Part shown: positions 23,190 through 31,965 of the stretch, one piece after another
Layout of the letters: each line of letters opens with the position of its first letter
Numbering within the stretch: the stretch's first letter is position 1
Origin: Ignavibacteriales bacterium
GTDB taxonomy: Bacteria; Bacteroidota; Ignavibacteria; Ignavibacteriales; Ignavibacteriaceae
NCBI GenBank assembly: GCA_003538625.1
Contig: DPRR01000028.1
Span: forward strand, 62,001-126,000
Reading direction: 5' to 3'
DNA length: 64,000 bases
Notes under the pieces: model-generated
Seen by the model: the letters and a program-made list of their open reading frames with translations, nothing else
Told to the model about the DNA's origin: nothing
Databases searched by the model: none
Translations under genes and position numbers: made by a program

Positions 23190-25028
23190 CTAACTTAATT
23201 TTTTCTTTAACTCAATTATATTTTGTCTTGCCTCATCCAGAAATAATGACTTCGGAAATTTAGCAAGCAGACTTTCGTATGATTCAACAGCTTTTAACGA
23301 ATCTTTCAATCCATACTGGTAAATCTGACCCTGCAAATATAAGGCTTTATCCGCATAAATGTTTTTCTCGGCTTCTTCAACGATCAGTGAAAGATCTGCA
23401 ATTGCTGCTGAAAACGCATCGGTTGCAATAAGCATTTCCGCAACTCTTAGTTTAGCAATCGAATGAAAAACAAATGCCTGCGGATTTTGTGAAAGCTGCA
23501 AGTATAAATCCTTTGCTTCGCTAAATCTTTTCTGCTCCGTTAAAAATTCTGCTGAACAATAAAGCGAAAGGTTAGACGAATCATTCTTTGCGGTGTTCAA
23601 TAAGATTGATAACTCAATTGCATCGTTGGCAATGTTGTCTTTAAGATTGCCCATGACAGATATTAGATTTTTACGTGCAGATTCAAAATCATTTCTAAAC
23701 GAAAATATTCTTGCAAGCTGATAGTTAGCATAACTTTTGTCCTCGGGATTTGCCCGCTGAAGTTTAACAACCGATTGAAAAAGTTTTTCTGCTTCATCAA
23801 GTTTTGCTTGCTGCATTTTAATATTACCTAGTTCAATAAAAGCTAATGATGCAAACTTTGACATCGGATATGTTTCTGTAATGATGCTGAAATATTTTTC
23901 CCCTTCAATAATATCGTTGCGATAATGAGCAAGCAGAATCCCAATTCTCAGATTAGCTTCAATTGCAACTTCGGAGTGCTGATACACTTTTATGATTTCC
24001 TGATATGCACTTATCACAGGTTCAATTTCATTCTCATCAACTTTCGCGGGGATAAAAAACGATTTCCATTCCGGGTTTGTCGCATTATACTTTTGGATAA
24101 ACAACGCCTCCTGGGTTTTTGCATATCCTAACTTTGCAAGCGGAATGTTTTGCTGATCACTGTAATTGTCTATAAGAAATTTAAATACCTCGGATGCAGT
24201 TTTATATTCACCATCACGATAAACAAATTCACCGAATGAAAAAAGATCCGCACCGCGCGTGTTCTGCTTTTTATCAATCTCTTTGAAAAGATCAAATGCT
24301 TCATCGTAATTCTTTTTTTCGATATATAATCTTGCAAGCAGATAAGAAAAACTTATGTCATCGGATTTATGTTTATCAACAACTTCAATAGTTTCATCAA
24401 GAGCATTTGGTTTATTTGAGTATGAAAGAATTTTACTTTCTATTTGCTGATACTGCGAAGGATTTGCCTTGATCAAATCACAATATTCGCTGGCAGCTTC
24501 GCGGTAACGCATTGTTATCTGGTAAAGTTCGCCGAGATCATAAGAGTATAAGAATGGATCTTTAGAAATTTCCTTTCCACGATTCAAATACTCAATAGCT
24601 TTTTCAAAATCTCTTTTTTCAATTGCATAATTAGAAATAATTCTAAGAGTCATAGGATTTGTTTTAAACTTTTCGGCAGTATCATCCCAAACCTGGTAAG
24701 CTTTTGTACGATCTCCGGCAGTGTAATAAGTTGATCCAAGCAATCCGTATAAACTAATATCCTGCGGAGTGATGTTTATTCTTGAGTTTATAAGCGCAGC
24801 GGATTCATCATACTTTTTTAGCTGAAGGTAAAGCGAATTAAGTTTGTTGAAGTACTGAATATTTGCTGGATCTTTTTTGTTTAGCGTTTCAATTATTTCA
24901 ACAGCTTTAACAAAATCCCCTCTTTGCTCATAACTTTCTGCAAGCATAAACTGGTTTTGATCCATTGGACTTTGCTGTGCAAAGAGCGCAAAAGCAAAAA
25001 GAATTATGGGAAGAATTTTCTTTATCAT
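23190..25028 (-). CDS. Exported TPR-repeat protein
   Basis: 612 aa. Signal peptide MIKKILPIILFAFALFAQQ, then tetratricopeptide repeats over nearly the full length, for example AESYEQRGDFVKAVEIIETL, LYLQLKKYDESAALI, LARLYIEKKNYDEAFDLFKE, FIELGNIKMQQAKLDEAEK and LYLQGQIYQYGLKDSLKAVE. It is a periplasmic or outer-membrane scaffold of the kind common in this lineage; no partner can be named. It precedes clpX by 8 nt in the same direction. Confidence 0.8.
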   Translation of the reverse strand: MIKKILPIILFAFALFAQQSPMDQNQFMLAESYEQRGDFVKAVEIIETLNKKDPANIQYFNKLNSLYLQLKKYDESAALINSRINITPQDISLYGLLGSTYYTAGDRTKAYQVWDDTAEKFKTNPMTLRIISNYAIEKRDFEKAIEYLNRGKEISKDPFLYSYDLGELYQITMRYREAASEYCDLIKANPSQYQQIESKILSYSNKPNALDETIEVVDKHKSDDISFSYLLARLYIEKKNYDEAFDLFKEIDKKQNTRGADLFSFGEFVYRDGEYKTASEVFKFLIDNYSDQQNIPLAKLGYAKTQEALFIQKYNATNPEWKSFFIPAKVDENEIEPVISAYQEIIKVYQHSEVAIEANLRIGILLAHYRNDIIEGEKYFSIITETYPMSKFASLAFIELGNIKMQQAKLDEAEKLFQSVVKLQRANPEDKSYANYQLARIFSFRNDFESARKNLISVMGNLKDNIANDAIELSILLNTAKNDSSNLSLYCSAEFLTEQKRFSEAKDLYLQLSQNPQAFVFHSIAKLRVAEMLIATDAFSAAIADLSLIVEEAEKNIYADKALYLQGQIYQYGLKDSLKAVESYESLLAKFPKSLFLDEARQNIIELKKKLS

Positions 25029-25122
25029 AACTTAAAAATAGCAATTAAATGCGGGCATTCAAGGGGAGAAATGCGGCTATAAATCAATCTATTTTGGGAA
25101 TGATGTTAAATTATTCTAAAAA

Positions 25123-25746
25123 CTACCAACCACTATCTCCGTTACTGGCAGTATTAAAGCTAATTAAAACTCCGGCCGTAAAGCCCCAATTTAAATCTCC
25201 TTCGGATAATGAAAATGTTGGTCCTAAATAAACGTGTTCAGCAATTAGAATCGGTGCGGAGAGACCCAAAGCAGTTACCGGATTTCCGCTGTCTTCTTCA
25301 GTGGGGATTCCTACAGCAAATGAAAAAACAGGATACCAGCTTAACATTTCGTGGAGTTTAATTTCACTTCCAACATTAAATCCCAACAATAAAACATCAG
25401 GGCCCATATCGGAAGTAGAGTAACTAACATTAACTTCTAGCTGAGCTTTTTTCTTTAAGAGAACAACGCCTAGTGATATTGTCTTGCTGTTAACTTCAAC
25501 GTCATCGGAATAGTAATAGTTATCCAATTCAATTGTAGAAGTTGAACTAGTAAAACCTAGTTCCATAACCCCGCCTAATGCAAATCCACCTCCGAAGGAT
25601 GTTGCGTAACCACTTTCTAAACTTGAATAACCTCCATTTGCAAAAAATCCGGCTTCTCCCTTTTCTAAAAAAATACCCTGTGAGTAGATATGAGAAAAAG
25701 AAAAAAATAAACTAACCAATACTGCAAGAACAAAACTGTATTTCAT
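25123..25746 (-). CDS. Exported protein, probable small outer-membrane barrel
   Basis: 207 aa. Signal peptide MKYSFVLAVLVSLFFSFSHIYSQ. The rest alternates glycine-rich amphipathic strands (GYATSFGGGFALGGVMELGF, KTISLGVVLLKKKAQLEVNV, WGFTAGVLISFNT), typical of a small outer-membrane beta-barrel. No family recognised. Monocistronic between the TPR gene and a larger barrel-like gene. Confidence 0.65.
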   Translation of the reverse strand: MKYSFVLAVLVSLFFSFSHIYSQGIFLEKGEAGFFANGGYSSLESGYATSFGGGFALGGVMELGFTSSTSTIELDNYYYSDDVEVNSKTISLGVVLLKKKAQLEVNVSYSTSDMGPDVLLLGFNVGSEIKLHEMLSWYPVFSFAVGIPTEEDSGNPVTALGLSAPILIAEHVYLGPTFSLSEGDLNWGFTAGVLISFNTASNGDSGW

Positions 25747-25849
25747 TTGAGATCCCCTGAAATGATAAATAACTGTAATGCAAAGCTACCTTTTGCAGAC
25801 TTAAATCGAAAAATATTTTAATACAGGCCCCCACATTAATGATACAACT

Positions 25850-27103
25850 TCAATTGCCAAACCTTGGATTAACAATGTTATTATAAATTGACCCAAAAGA
25901 GTATGAAACTCCAATACTTCCCCAGAATGAATAACCAGTTTCTAGTTGTCTTCTTTGCAGTAATACTTCCTCTAGCGTTGCGTTTCCTCTGGGAAGTGAA
26001 ATTTGATTTTTAATTTTAGAATAACTGAGATCACAATTAAGAGAAAATCCTCTAAAAAGTTGCCAAGAGAAATACGTGTACAATTCAAACCTGTATTTAT
26101 TCATATCATGAAAAAAATTTGATCCGCTTAATGAAACAGAAGTGCTTCCCCAAGGTTCAATTAAAGAAAGAGTTGCAGAAAGTTGCTGACTTAATAATGT
26201 TTCTTCAGTTTTAAAGAAAATTGTTTCAACTCCGTATTTGTTATAAGTGGGTGAAATTTTGTAATCCAATCTAAGTTGCCTTTTGTTTGATTCAGAATAG
26301 GGGAAGAAATTATACTCTATTTCAGGTGAAAGTAAACAAGAAAAATCTATGTTATTATAAGTTGATTTGGTGAGGTTTGTAGAAATTCCCCAAGACCAGT
26401 GTTCGTCAATTGCAAAGTAGTTATGCGCATAAAAATCAAAATATCTACTTAAGCTTTTATAATTTTCAATTTCTACACCGTTATCATATTCGTAATTGTT
26501 TTCATTATAAGATCCGGAAAATCTTATAAACAGTTTTGAATTTTCTTTCACCCTGCTCGCTGATATATTTCCGTTCAAGTAATAATAGTCATAAGATTCA
26601 ACACCGTTCATATAAGCATTCAATCCTAATCTAAATACCCAAAAATCCCAGGGATCAACTTCTGTTTCTTTTACTTGTTCAGGCGCTTTAAATGAAATTA
26701 GAATTTTATCTGCTATTGCAGATTTAGATAAATAGTTTACTAAACCAAGCTTCAATATTTCAACCGTTCTGTCTCTAGTTAGATTTTCAGATTCGTTTGG
26801 TGATGTAGAAAATTTTAGTGTATCGTTCCTTCCTTCATAATTATTTTGTCCATAAAAAATAGCTGTGCGTTCATATCCACCAGAACCCGTTCTTTCTGAT
26901 GTGAATAAAATGTTTATATCAGCATCATTTCTATCGTTAACATAGTTTACAATAGGAATTTGTTCTTTGATAAAATTCAAGTCGCAAAAAGTACAATTAA
27001 TAAAAACGCGAGGGGCATTATCTTTAATTAATTGTTGAGTGGTTTGTGAATAAATAAAACTTGAAACTAAAAATAAAACGGCGGGCAATATTTTGTGTAA
27101 CAT
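25850..27103 (-). CDS. Exported DUF481-like outer-membrane protein
   Basis: 417 aa. Signal peptide MLHKILPAVLFLVSSFIYSQ. Residues ~30-150 form a soluble domain with one CTFCDL motif and a segment INILFTSERTGSGGYER. From ~165 alternating aromatic strands such as YYYLNGNISASRVKENSKLF, WSWGISTNLTKSTYNNI, RQLRLDYKISPTYNKYG and FWGSIGVSYSFGSIYNN indicate a barrel ending in an aromatic-rich terminus. Similar proteins in the phylum carry DUF481. Function unknown. Confidence 0.7.
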   Translation of the reverse strand: MLHKILPAVLFLVSSFIYSQTTQQLIKDNAPRVFINCTFCDLNFIKEQIPIVNYVNDRNDADINILFTSERTGSGGYERTAIFYGQNNYEGRNDTLKFSTSPNESENLTRDRTVEILKLGLVNYLSKSAIADKILISFKAPEQVKETEVDPWDFWVFRLGLNAYMNGVESYDYYYLNGNISASRVKENSKLFIRFSGSYNENNYEYDNGVEIENYKSLSRYFDFYAHNYFAIDEHWSWGISTNLTKSTYNNIDFSCLLSPEIEYNFFPYSESNKRQLRLDYKISPTYNKYGVETIFFKTEETLLSQQLSATLSLIEPWGSTSVSLSGSNFFHDMNKYRFELYTYFSWQLFRGFSLNCDLSYSKIKNQISLPRGNATLEEVLLQRRQLETGYSFWGSIGVSYSFGSIYNNIVNPRFGN

Positions 27104-27201
27104 TTTTCCCTCAGTGAATTTTGACTGACATTACAAAACTAAGAACAAAATAAGTTAAGTCTTTATCCGAAAATCTATGACCTTATAAGTGTGCAAAGTA
27201 G

Positions 27202-27227
27202 TAGAGAAGCACCGCTGTGCTTCTCTA
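27202..27227. terminator. Hairpin after the small TonB-domain gene
   Basis: TAGAGAAGCA (27202-27211) pairs with TGCTTCTCTA (27218-27227) around a 6-nt loop, right behind the stop of the gene ending at 27239. No clear T-tract follows in the gene's direction, so it may be a transcript-end stabiliser more than a terminator. Confidence 0.45.
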
Positions 27228-27238
27228 TCAAAATAATT

Positions 27239-27598
27239 TTAAGACAACTTAAACATAACCGGAATTGTTACTTCTGATTTTACCGGTTTGTTGTCTTTAA
27301 TCCCAGGAGTGAATTTAGTTTTCTTAATTGCATCCATTGCTGCTTTATCGCAATCTGCATTAACACTTTCTATGATTTCTGTTTCAACTACATTACCATT
27401 TTCATCAATTATGGTTTTAACCAAAACTTTTCCCTGAATGCCCACTTCTTTAGCTGATACAGGATAGACAACATTTTTAATCATTGCCTCAATTCCACCA
27501 ACTGGTTCTGGATACTTATCAAGTTTTTCTTCTTGAGCAAATCCGCTTACTCCTAAGCAGAGAAAGAAAAATAAAAGTGAATAGAATGAGTTTTTCAT
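27239..27598 (-). CDS. Exported TonB C-terminal domain protein
   Basis: 119 aa: signal peptide MKNSFYSLLFFFLCLGVSGFA, a ~25-residue linker, and a complete TonB C-terminal domain (GGIEAMIKNVVYPVSAKEVG, IQGKVLVKTIIDENGNVVET, AAMDAIKKTKFTPGIKDNK). Unlike energy-transducing TonB it has no uncleaved membrane anchor and no proline-rich periplasm-spanning arm, so it is probably a free periplasmic domain. It lies 29 nt behind the lipoprotein that carries the same domain. Confidence 0.82.
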   Translation of the reverse strand: MKNSFYSLLFFFLCLGVSGFAQEEKLDKYPEPVGGIEAMIKNVVYPVSAKEVGIQGKVLVKTIIDENGNVVETEIIESVNADCDKAAMDAIKKTKFTPGIKDNKPVKSEVTIPVMFKLS

Positions 27599-27627
27599 AG
27601 TGCCTCCTTTTTAGTTTATATCCTAAT

Positions 27628-28800
27628 CTATTTTAACGAGTGTTCATTAATAAGTTTATTTGAACTGAGTAAAATTGTGATATCAGCAGTTCTACCACCT
27701 GGAAATAACTTTAAACCAGCTAGGGTTTTGTTGTCAAAAGACAAAATCCATTCATTAGGCTGCGCTTGAATTTTTGTTAAAGATATTTTTTCAATCTCAT
27801 TTTTTAGCGCACTGTAGGTTTTTGATTTATCAGATGAAGATGTTGATTTGAATTCGATCGAAATAAGACTTAGACTATCATTTTCAAAAGTGAATATCCA
27901 TCTATATGTTTTAATCCCATACAATGAACCATCAGAAAACTGAATCACACGCGAACGATTATTGCTTTCCTTTACTACCGGTCTGCCGGTTAATGAAAAA
28001 ACACTTTTTGCAATTCTAATTATGTTCTCTTCATTATTATTCCACTTAAGTCTATCTAGAATGTCTTCAATTTTTAATTTTTCTTCAAGTTTGAATGAAA
28101 CTGGAATTACTACTTCTGATTTTACAGGCAAACTGTTTCTGATTGCAGGATTAAATTTCACTTGTTTAATAGCATTTACTGCAACTTCATCACATTCAGG
28201 ATATATTCCTTCAAGAATTTTTGTGTTAGTTACATTCCCATTCTCATCAATCTCCGCTGAAATCACAACAGTACCTTGGATGCCATTATTTTTTGCACTC
28301 TCTGGATACTGAATAAGTCTTTGAATAGCAATCATACCTCCCACAGGTGTTGGGAATGAATCGAATGGTGGGTAATAAGACATACCTTTTTCATACCATA
28401 AGCGCTGTGTCTTATCGAACCAAAAAGTAAATTGAAAACTTCCCGGTAGTTTATTTATATCTAATAGTTGTTCGGAATTTTTTGCTAGTTCATCAATAAC
28501 GATTTTAACTACTTTTTCATCTCCCTCTAGTATCATCACTTTATTAAACTTCCCCTTTTTATTTACATCCACAATAATTTGGTAACGTTGGTCGGCTAAT
28601 ATTTCAAATCCTGAATTCTTGACTTTCCTTTCAATTTCATCAAAAATTTGATTATGATCTTCTCGTGGCTTAAGAAGCAAATGTTGAAGTTTATTAAAGT
28701 CTTTAAAGACTTTTACTGTTTCAATTTTTATATCATTATTATCTGAACAACCAAATAAACTAAGTAGCATCAGAACAATTAAGATTTTATTTTTTTTCAT
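27628..28800 (-). CDS. Lipoprotein with internal TonB C-terminal domain
   Basis: 390 aa from the ATG at 28798-28800 behind GAGG. Lipobox LLSLFGC gives a lipid-modified Cys near residue 18. A first region (~30-130) includes FEILADQRYQIIVDVNKKG, resembling an ExbD-like periplasmic fold. A TonB C-terminal domain (~150-240) has PVGGMIAIQRLIQYPESAKN and IQGTVVISAEIDENGNV, closely matching the 119-aa gene downstream. The last 150 residues are unrecognised (FSLTGRPVVKESNN, IFTFENDSLSLISIEFKS). Start codon overlaps none; the anti-sigma gene stop is 7 nt upstream, so sigma, anti-sigma and this gene form a run. Confidence 0.75.
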   Translation of the reverse strand: MKKNKILIVLMLLSLFGCSDNNDIKIETVKVFKDFNKLQHLLLKPREDHNQIFDEIERKVKNSGFEILADQRYQIIVDVNKKGKFNKVMILEGDEKVVKIVIDELAKNSEQLLDINKLPGSFQFTFWFDKTQRLWYEKGMSYYPPFDSFPTPVGGMIAIQRLIQYPESAKNNGIQGTVVISAEIDENGNVTNTKILEGIYPECDEVAVNAIKQVKFNPAIRNSLPVKSEVVIPVSFKLEEKLKIEDILDRLKWNNNEENIIRIAKSVFSLTGRPVVKESNNRSRVIQFSDGSLYGIKTYRWIFTFENDSLSLISIEFKSTSSSDKSKTYSALKNEIEKISLTKIQAQPNEWILSFDNKTLAGLKLFPGGRTADITILLSSNKLINEHSLK

Positions 28801-28807
28801 CACAACC

Positions 28808-29272
28808 TCATGAATCAGAATTATTATTTTTATTCTCAAAAGTTGCGCGTACTTCCACTCCGGGCAAACTGTTGTAAAGCAATTGTATTGTTTTTGTCTG
28901 CATCATCATTTGCTGTGAGAGATTATCAACTCGTTCCTGGTAGCTAGACACTTTAAAGAAAAGATAACCGCTTAAAAAAAGTAAAATTAATGCAGCGGCA
29001 TAAGAAACTGCAGTGAAGATTTTTATGTTAGAAAACATTCCCGTTCGTGCTGCGGTTTTAGATCCAACAGATCTTAAAATTCTTTCTTCAAGCTCAGCAG
29101 GAAAATCTTCTGTATCATTATCAACAGCATTTCTTATAACACTAAGCTGTTTAAAATAATCTCTTGCAGTTTGGTCGCTTGCAAGTAATGAGAATAGACT
29201 AGCTTCTTCACTTTTATCAAGTTCTCCATCGAAGTAGAGGTTGATCACTTCTGTTATTTTTTTTTCGCTCAT
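28808..29272 (-). CDS. Membrane anti-sigma factor
   Basis: 154 aa. The N-terminal ~55 residues (ITEVINLYFDGELDKSEEAS) match the anti-sigma zinc-finger-like fold without the usual His/Cys set. One membrane helix lies at ~88-107 (FTAVSYAAALILLFLSGYLFF), followed by a periplasmic coiled stretch with YQERVDNLSQQMMMQTK. It would hold the ECF sigma factor encoded upstream at the membrane. A dispersed hairpin repeat (29294-29382) lies between the two genes. Confidence 0.8.
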   Translation of the reverse strand: MSEKKITEVINLYFDGELDKSEEASLFSLLASDQTARDYFKQLSVIRNAVDNDTEDFPAELEERILRSVGSKTAARTGMFSNIKIFTAVSYAAALILLFLSGYLFFKVSSYQERVDNLSQQMMMQTKTIQLLYNSLPGVEVRATFENKNNNSDS

Positions 29273-29293
29273 ATATTTTATCTTTCTGTGTTC

Positions 29294-29382
29294 GTCATTG
29301 CGAGTGAGTCTTCGAGCGAAGCAATCTCATATATTCTATGTGTGAGATTGCTTCACCCCGATGAATCGGGGTTCGCAATGAC
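29294..29382. repeat. Long hairpin repeat, copy 3, between sigma and anti-sigma genes
   Basis: GTCATTGCGAG...GAAGCAATCTCA, then TGAGATTGCTTC, CCCCGATGAATCGGGG and CGCAATGAC. The right end touches the last base of the sigma gene stop codon. A hairpin of this size inside a sigma/anti-sigma transcript could reduce expression of the second gene. Confidence 0.8.
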
Positions 29383-29906
29383 TATTGTAAAACCTTCGAT
29401 ATTTTATTTATTAATTTCTGCCGTGCTTTATAAAGTCTGCTTTTTACAAGGTCTTCATCTATCTCAAGCAAAGAAGCAATTTCTTTATAACTTAATCCCG
29501 AGTATTCTTTTAATATAAACACTTCGCTAAAATCTTCGTTCATCATTTCAAGTTCTTTCAAAATCAGTTTCTTTAATTCTGCGTTTTCTATTTCATCAGC
29601 AAGTGAGGTTTTATTTTCTATCTCAAAGTTTTCTATATCCACAGCTTCTGTAATAAACTTTTTATTTTTTGTGTTTCTTAAAAAAGCCATCATTTCATTA
29701 CGTGCAGTTTTGAACAACCAAAATTGTATACTTTGTTTGTTGTGAATGTTGTTAAGATTTTCAAACAACTTTATAAAAACATCCTGCACAATATCATCCG
29801 CACGCATTTTATCGTTTAGCATTTTTAATGCGTAATTGTAAATCCGCTTCTTGTACTTATTGAAGAGGATTGTGAACTCGATTATTTGATTTTCTTTCTG
29901 CTGCAA
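29382..29906 (-). CDS. ECF-family RNA polymerase sigma factor
   Basis: 174 aa. Region 2: FTILFNKYKKRIYNYALKML and ADDIVQDVFIKLFENLNNI, with WLFKTARNEMMAFLR; region 4: NEDFSEVFILKEYSGLSYKE, IASLLEIDEDLVKSRLYKAR. It directs polymerase to a stress or envelope regulon that probably includes the genes down to 27239. Usual length. Cognate anti-sigma follows 109 nt downstream. Confidence 0.9.
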   Translation of the reverse strand: MQQKENQIIEFTILFNKYKKRIYNYALKMLNDKMRADDIVQDVFIKLFENLNNIHNKQSIQFWLFKTARNEMMAFLRNTKNKKFITEAVDIENFEIENKTSLADEIENAELKKLILKELEMMNEDFSEVFILKEYSGLSYKEIASLLEIDEDLVKSRLYKARQKLINKISKVLQ

Positions 29907-30280
29907 AATCGATTTTTGTTACTTATCTAAAAGATGCTAAAAACAAATAAAATGTTTCCATACTTACAAAATATTTTTTGTGCAATTTAGCGTTTTGGTG
30001 CTTTAGTGGCGAATTTTCTTTAGATTAAACTTTCTGCAACAACCCTGCCCGCAGCAGCAGGCTGTTGCAAAACCATTAAAAAGTCATTTCGAAGGAGTCC
30101 TCGACTGAGAAATCTTTTCCATTTCCAATTTTTCAGATTTCTCCCTATGGTCGAAATGACCTCTCTGCAACACCGTCATCAGGCGAATCACTAGGACACA
30201 AAATTCTAATCACAAGCACATTGTAATGCGTTGCTAAACTTCTCATTCTTTGGTACTTTTAGCCGTTAAATTCTAAGAAA
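29907..30280. other. Intergenic region with repeats upstream of dxr
   Basis: No gene found. It separates the divergent sigma factor and dxr genes. Contents: a TTTTGGTGCTTTAGTGGC-type dispersed repeat (~29992-30010), a GC-rich GCAACAACCCTGCCCGCAGC inverted element ending GGCTGTTGC (~30038-30068), and a long hairpin with GTCATTTCGAAGGAG and GGTCGAAATGAC ends (30083-30160), inner arms GAGAAATCT and AGATTTCTC. Confidence 0.6.
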
Positions 30281-31420
30281 ATGAAGAAAATTTTAATTTT
30301 AGGTTCGTCCGGTTCGATTGGTGTTAATACACTTAATGTTGTCAGGAATTTTCCGGATAAATTTTTTGTTGTAGGATTAACAGTAAATTCAAGAATTGAT
30401 GTTTTAGAACAACAGATAAAAGAATTTAAGCCTGAGTTCGTTGTTGTTACCGATGAATCTAAAGCCAAACAGCTTCAATCTAACATTGGCAATTTGTGCC
30501 AGGTTCTTTCAGGTTATGATGAATTATTAAATGCAGCTTTTCAGAGAGAGTACGATATTCTTCTTGGTTCAATGGTTGGTTTTGCGGGATTAGCTCCAAC
30601 TCTTGAAGCAATTAAACGAGGGAAAAGAATTGCTCTGGCAAATAAAGAAACTCTTGTTGTTGCGGGTGAACTTGTTACAAAATTAGTTTTAGAAAACAGC
30701 GCAGAAATACTTCCTGTTGATTCTGAACATTCGGCTATTTATCAGTGTTTGGTTGGTGAAAATCTGAACGAAGTTGAAAAGTTAATTTTAACAGCTTCAG
30801 GCGGACCGTTTTTACACAAAGATAAATCGTTTTTTGAAAATGCTACTGTGGAGGAAGCCCTTAATCATCCAAACTGGAAAATGGGAAATAAAATTTCCAT
30901 CGATTCCGCAACGATGATGAATAAAGGGCTTGAAGTTATCGAGGCACATTGGTTATTTGGATTGCCTGTTGAAAAAATTAATGTAGTCATTCATCCGCAA
31001 TCAATAATTCATTCAATGGTTCAGTTTGTGGATGGATCTATAAAAGCTCAGCTTGGTTTGCCGGATATGAAGTTGCCGATACAATATGCGCTTACTTTTC
31101 CGGAAAGATTGCAGAATGATTTTAAGCGTACAGATTTACCGGCAATAAATAATCTCTCTTTTTTTGAACCGGATTTTAATAAGTTTGAATGTTTGCAACT
31201 GGCGTTTGATGTATTAAAATCAGGTGGCACAGCACCTTGTATTTTGAATGCTGCAAATGAAATTGCGGTTGACAAGTTTATAAATAAGAGAATAAAGTTC
31301 TCTCAGATATCTGATTTGATTAGTAAAGCATTGGATAAAATTGAAAACCACTCTGATCCGGATATGGAAACAATTTTTGAGTGTGATAAAAAAACAAGAG
31401 AGTTTCTTCTGGATACTTGA
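30281..31420 (+). CDS. dxr: 1-deoxy-D-xylulose-5-phosphate reductoisomerase
   Basis: 379 aa, normal length. NADPH-binding start KKILILGSSGSIGVNTLNV; ANKETLVVAGEL; metal and substrate site ILPVDSEHSAIYQCL with the catalytic Asp and Glu; TASGGPFLHKDK; NHPNWKMGNKISIDSATMM with the active-site loop; and WLFGLPVEKINVVIHPQSII. It makes MEP, the first committed step of the pathway in which ispG acts. rseP follows on the same strand, as in many bacteria, but a four-helix-bundle element sits between them. Confidence 0.96.
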   Translation: MKKILILGSSGSIGVNTLNVVRNFPDKFFVVGLTVNSRIDVLEQQIKEFKPEFVVVTDESKAKQLQSNIGNLCQVLSGYDELLNAAFQREYDILLGSMVGFAGLAPTLEAIKRGKRIALANKETLVVAGELVTKLVLENSAEILPVDSEHSAIYQCLVGENLNEVEKLILTASGGPFLHKDKSFFENATVEEALNHPNWKMGNKISIDSATMMNKGLEVIEAHWLFGLPVEKINVVIHPQSIIHSMVQFVDGSIKAQLGLPDMKLPIQYALTFPERLQNDFKRTDLPAINNLSFFEPDFNKFECLQLAFDVLKSGGTAPCILNAANEIAVDKFINKRIKFSQISDLISKALDKIENHSDPDMETIFECDKKTREFLLDT

Positions 31421-31431
31421 TTCTAGATACT

Positions 31432-31905
31432 GGATTCTTGATGCTGGATACTGAAGGAGGGGTTAATAATAAACTGAAAATGTTTAATTTCAATATCTGT
31501 TGAATAAAAAATGAATTATAAAGATTTGGAAATTTGGCAGCTTTCAAGAGAAGTGGTAATTGAATTACACAGGATGAGTTTAGAATTACCAAAGTTTGAA
31601 ATGTATGAAGAAGGAAGCCAAATTCGAAGATCAAGTAAGTCGGTTAAATCCAATATTGTAGAAGGATACGGAAGAAGAAATTATAAAAATGAATATATCA
31701 GATTCATCACATTTGCTTTAGCATCTAACGATGAGACTTTAGATCATTTGGAAACTTTATTTGAGACAAGATCATTGACTGATAAAATTTTTTATGATAA
31801 TCTTCACAATAAAATAGAATTGTTAGGGAAAAAGATAAATCGTTTTTTACAATCAGTTCAAAACGAACATTTAAGTGATAGATAGTTTACCAGCATCAAG
31901 AATCC
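31432..31905. mobile_element. Inverted-repeat-bounded four-helix-bundle element, copy 2
   Basis: A 474-bp segment bounded by perfect 16-bp inverted repeats GGATTCTTGATGCTGG (31432-31447) and CCAGCATCAAGAATCC (31890-31905). The left end lies in a run of degenerate GATACTGGATTCTTGAT micro-repeats starting near 31410. Size and plan match copy 1 (464 bp) although the end sequences are unrelated. It splits the dxr-rseP pair. The single gene inside is a four-helix-bundle protein. Confidence 0.6.
31511..31885 (+). CDS. Four-helix bundle protein (23S rRNA intervening-sequence / S23 family), copy 2
   Basis: 124 aa. Opens YKDLEIWQLSREVVIELHRM, has the conserved QIRRSSKSVKSNIVEGYGRR (~37-56), YIRFITFALASNDETLDHLE and a C-terminal helix IELLGKKINRFLQSVQNE. 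It is a clear paralogue of the 3503-3865 protein but distant, so the two were not made by one recent duplication. Start 63 nt inside the left inverted repeat; stop 4 nt before the right one. Role in RNA or DNA handling unknown. Confidence 0.87.
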   Translation: MNYKDLEIWQLSREVVIELHRMSLELPKFEMYEEGSQIRRSSKSVKSNIVEGYGRRNYKNEYIRFITFALASNDETLDHLETLFETRSLTDKIFYDNLHNKIELLGKKINRFLQSVQNEHLSDR

Positions 31906-31965
31906 TGGATCATTTTTAAAATATGAAATAATAAATAGATTTAGTTTAAGGAGTTTACAAGTAAG

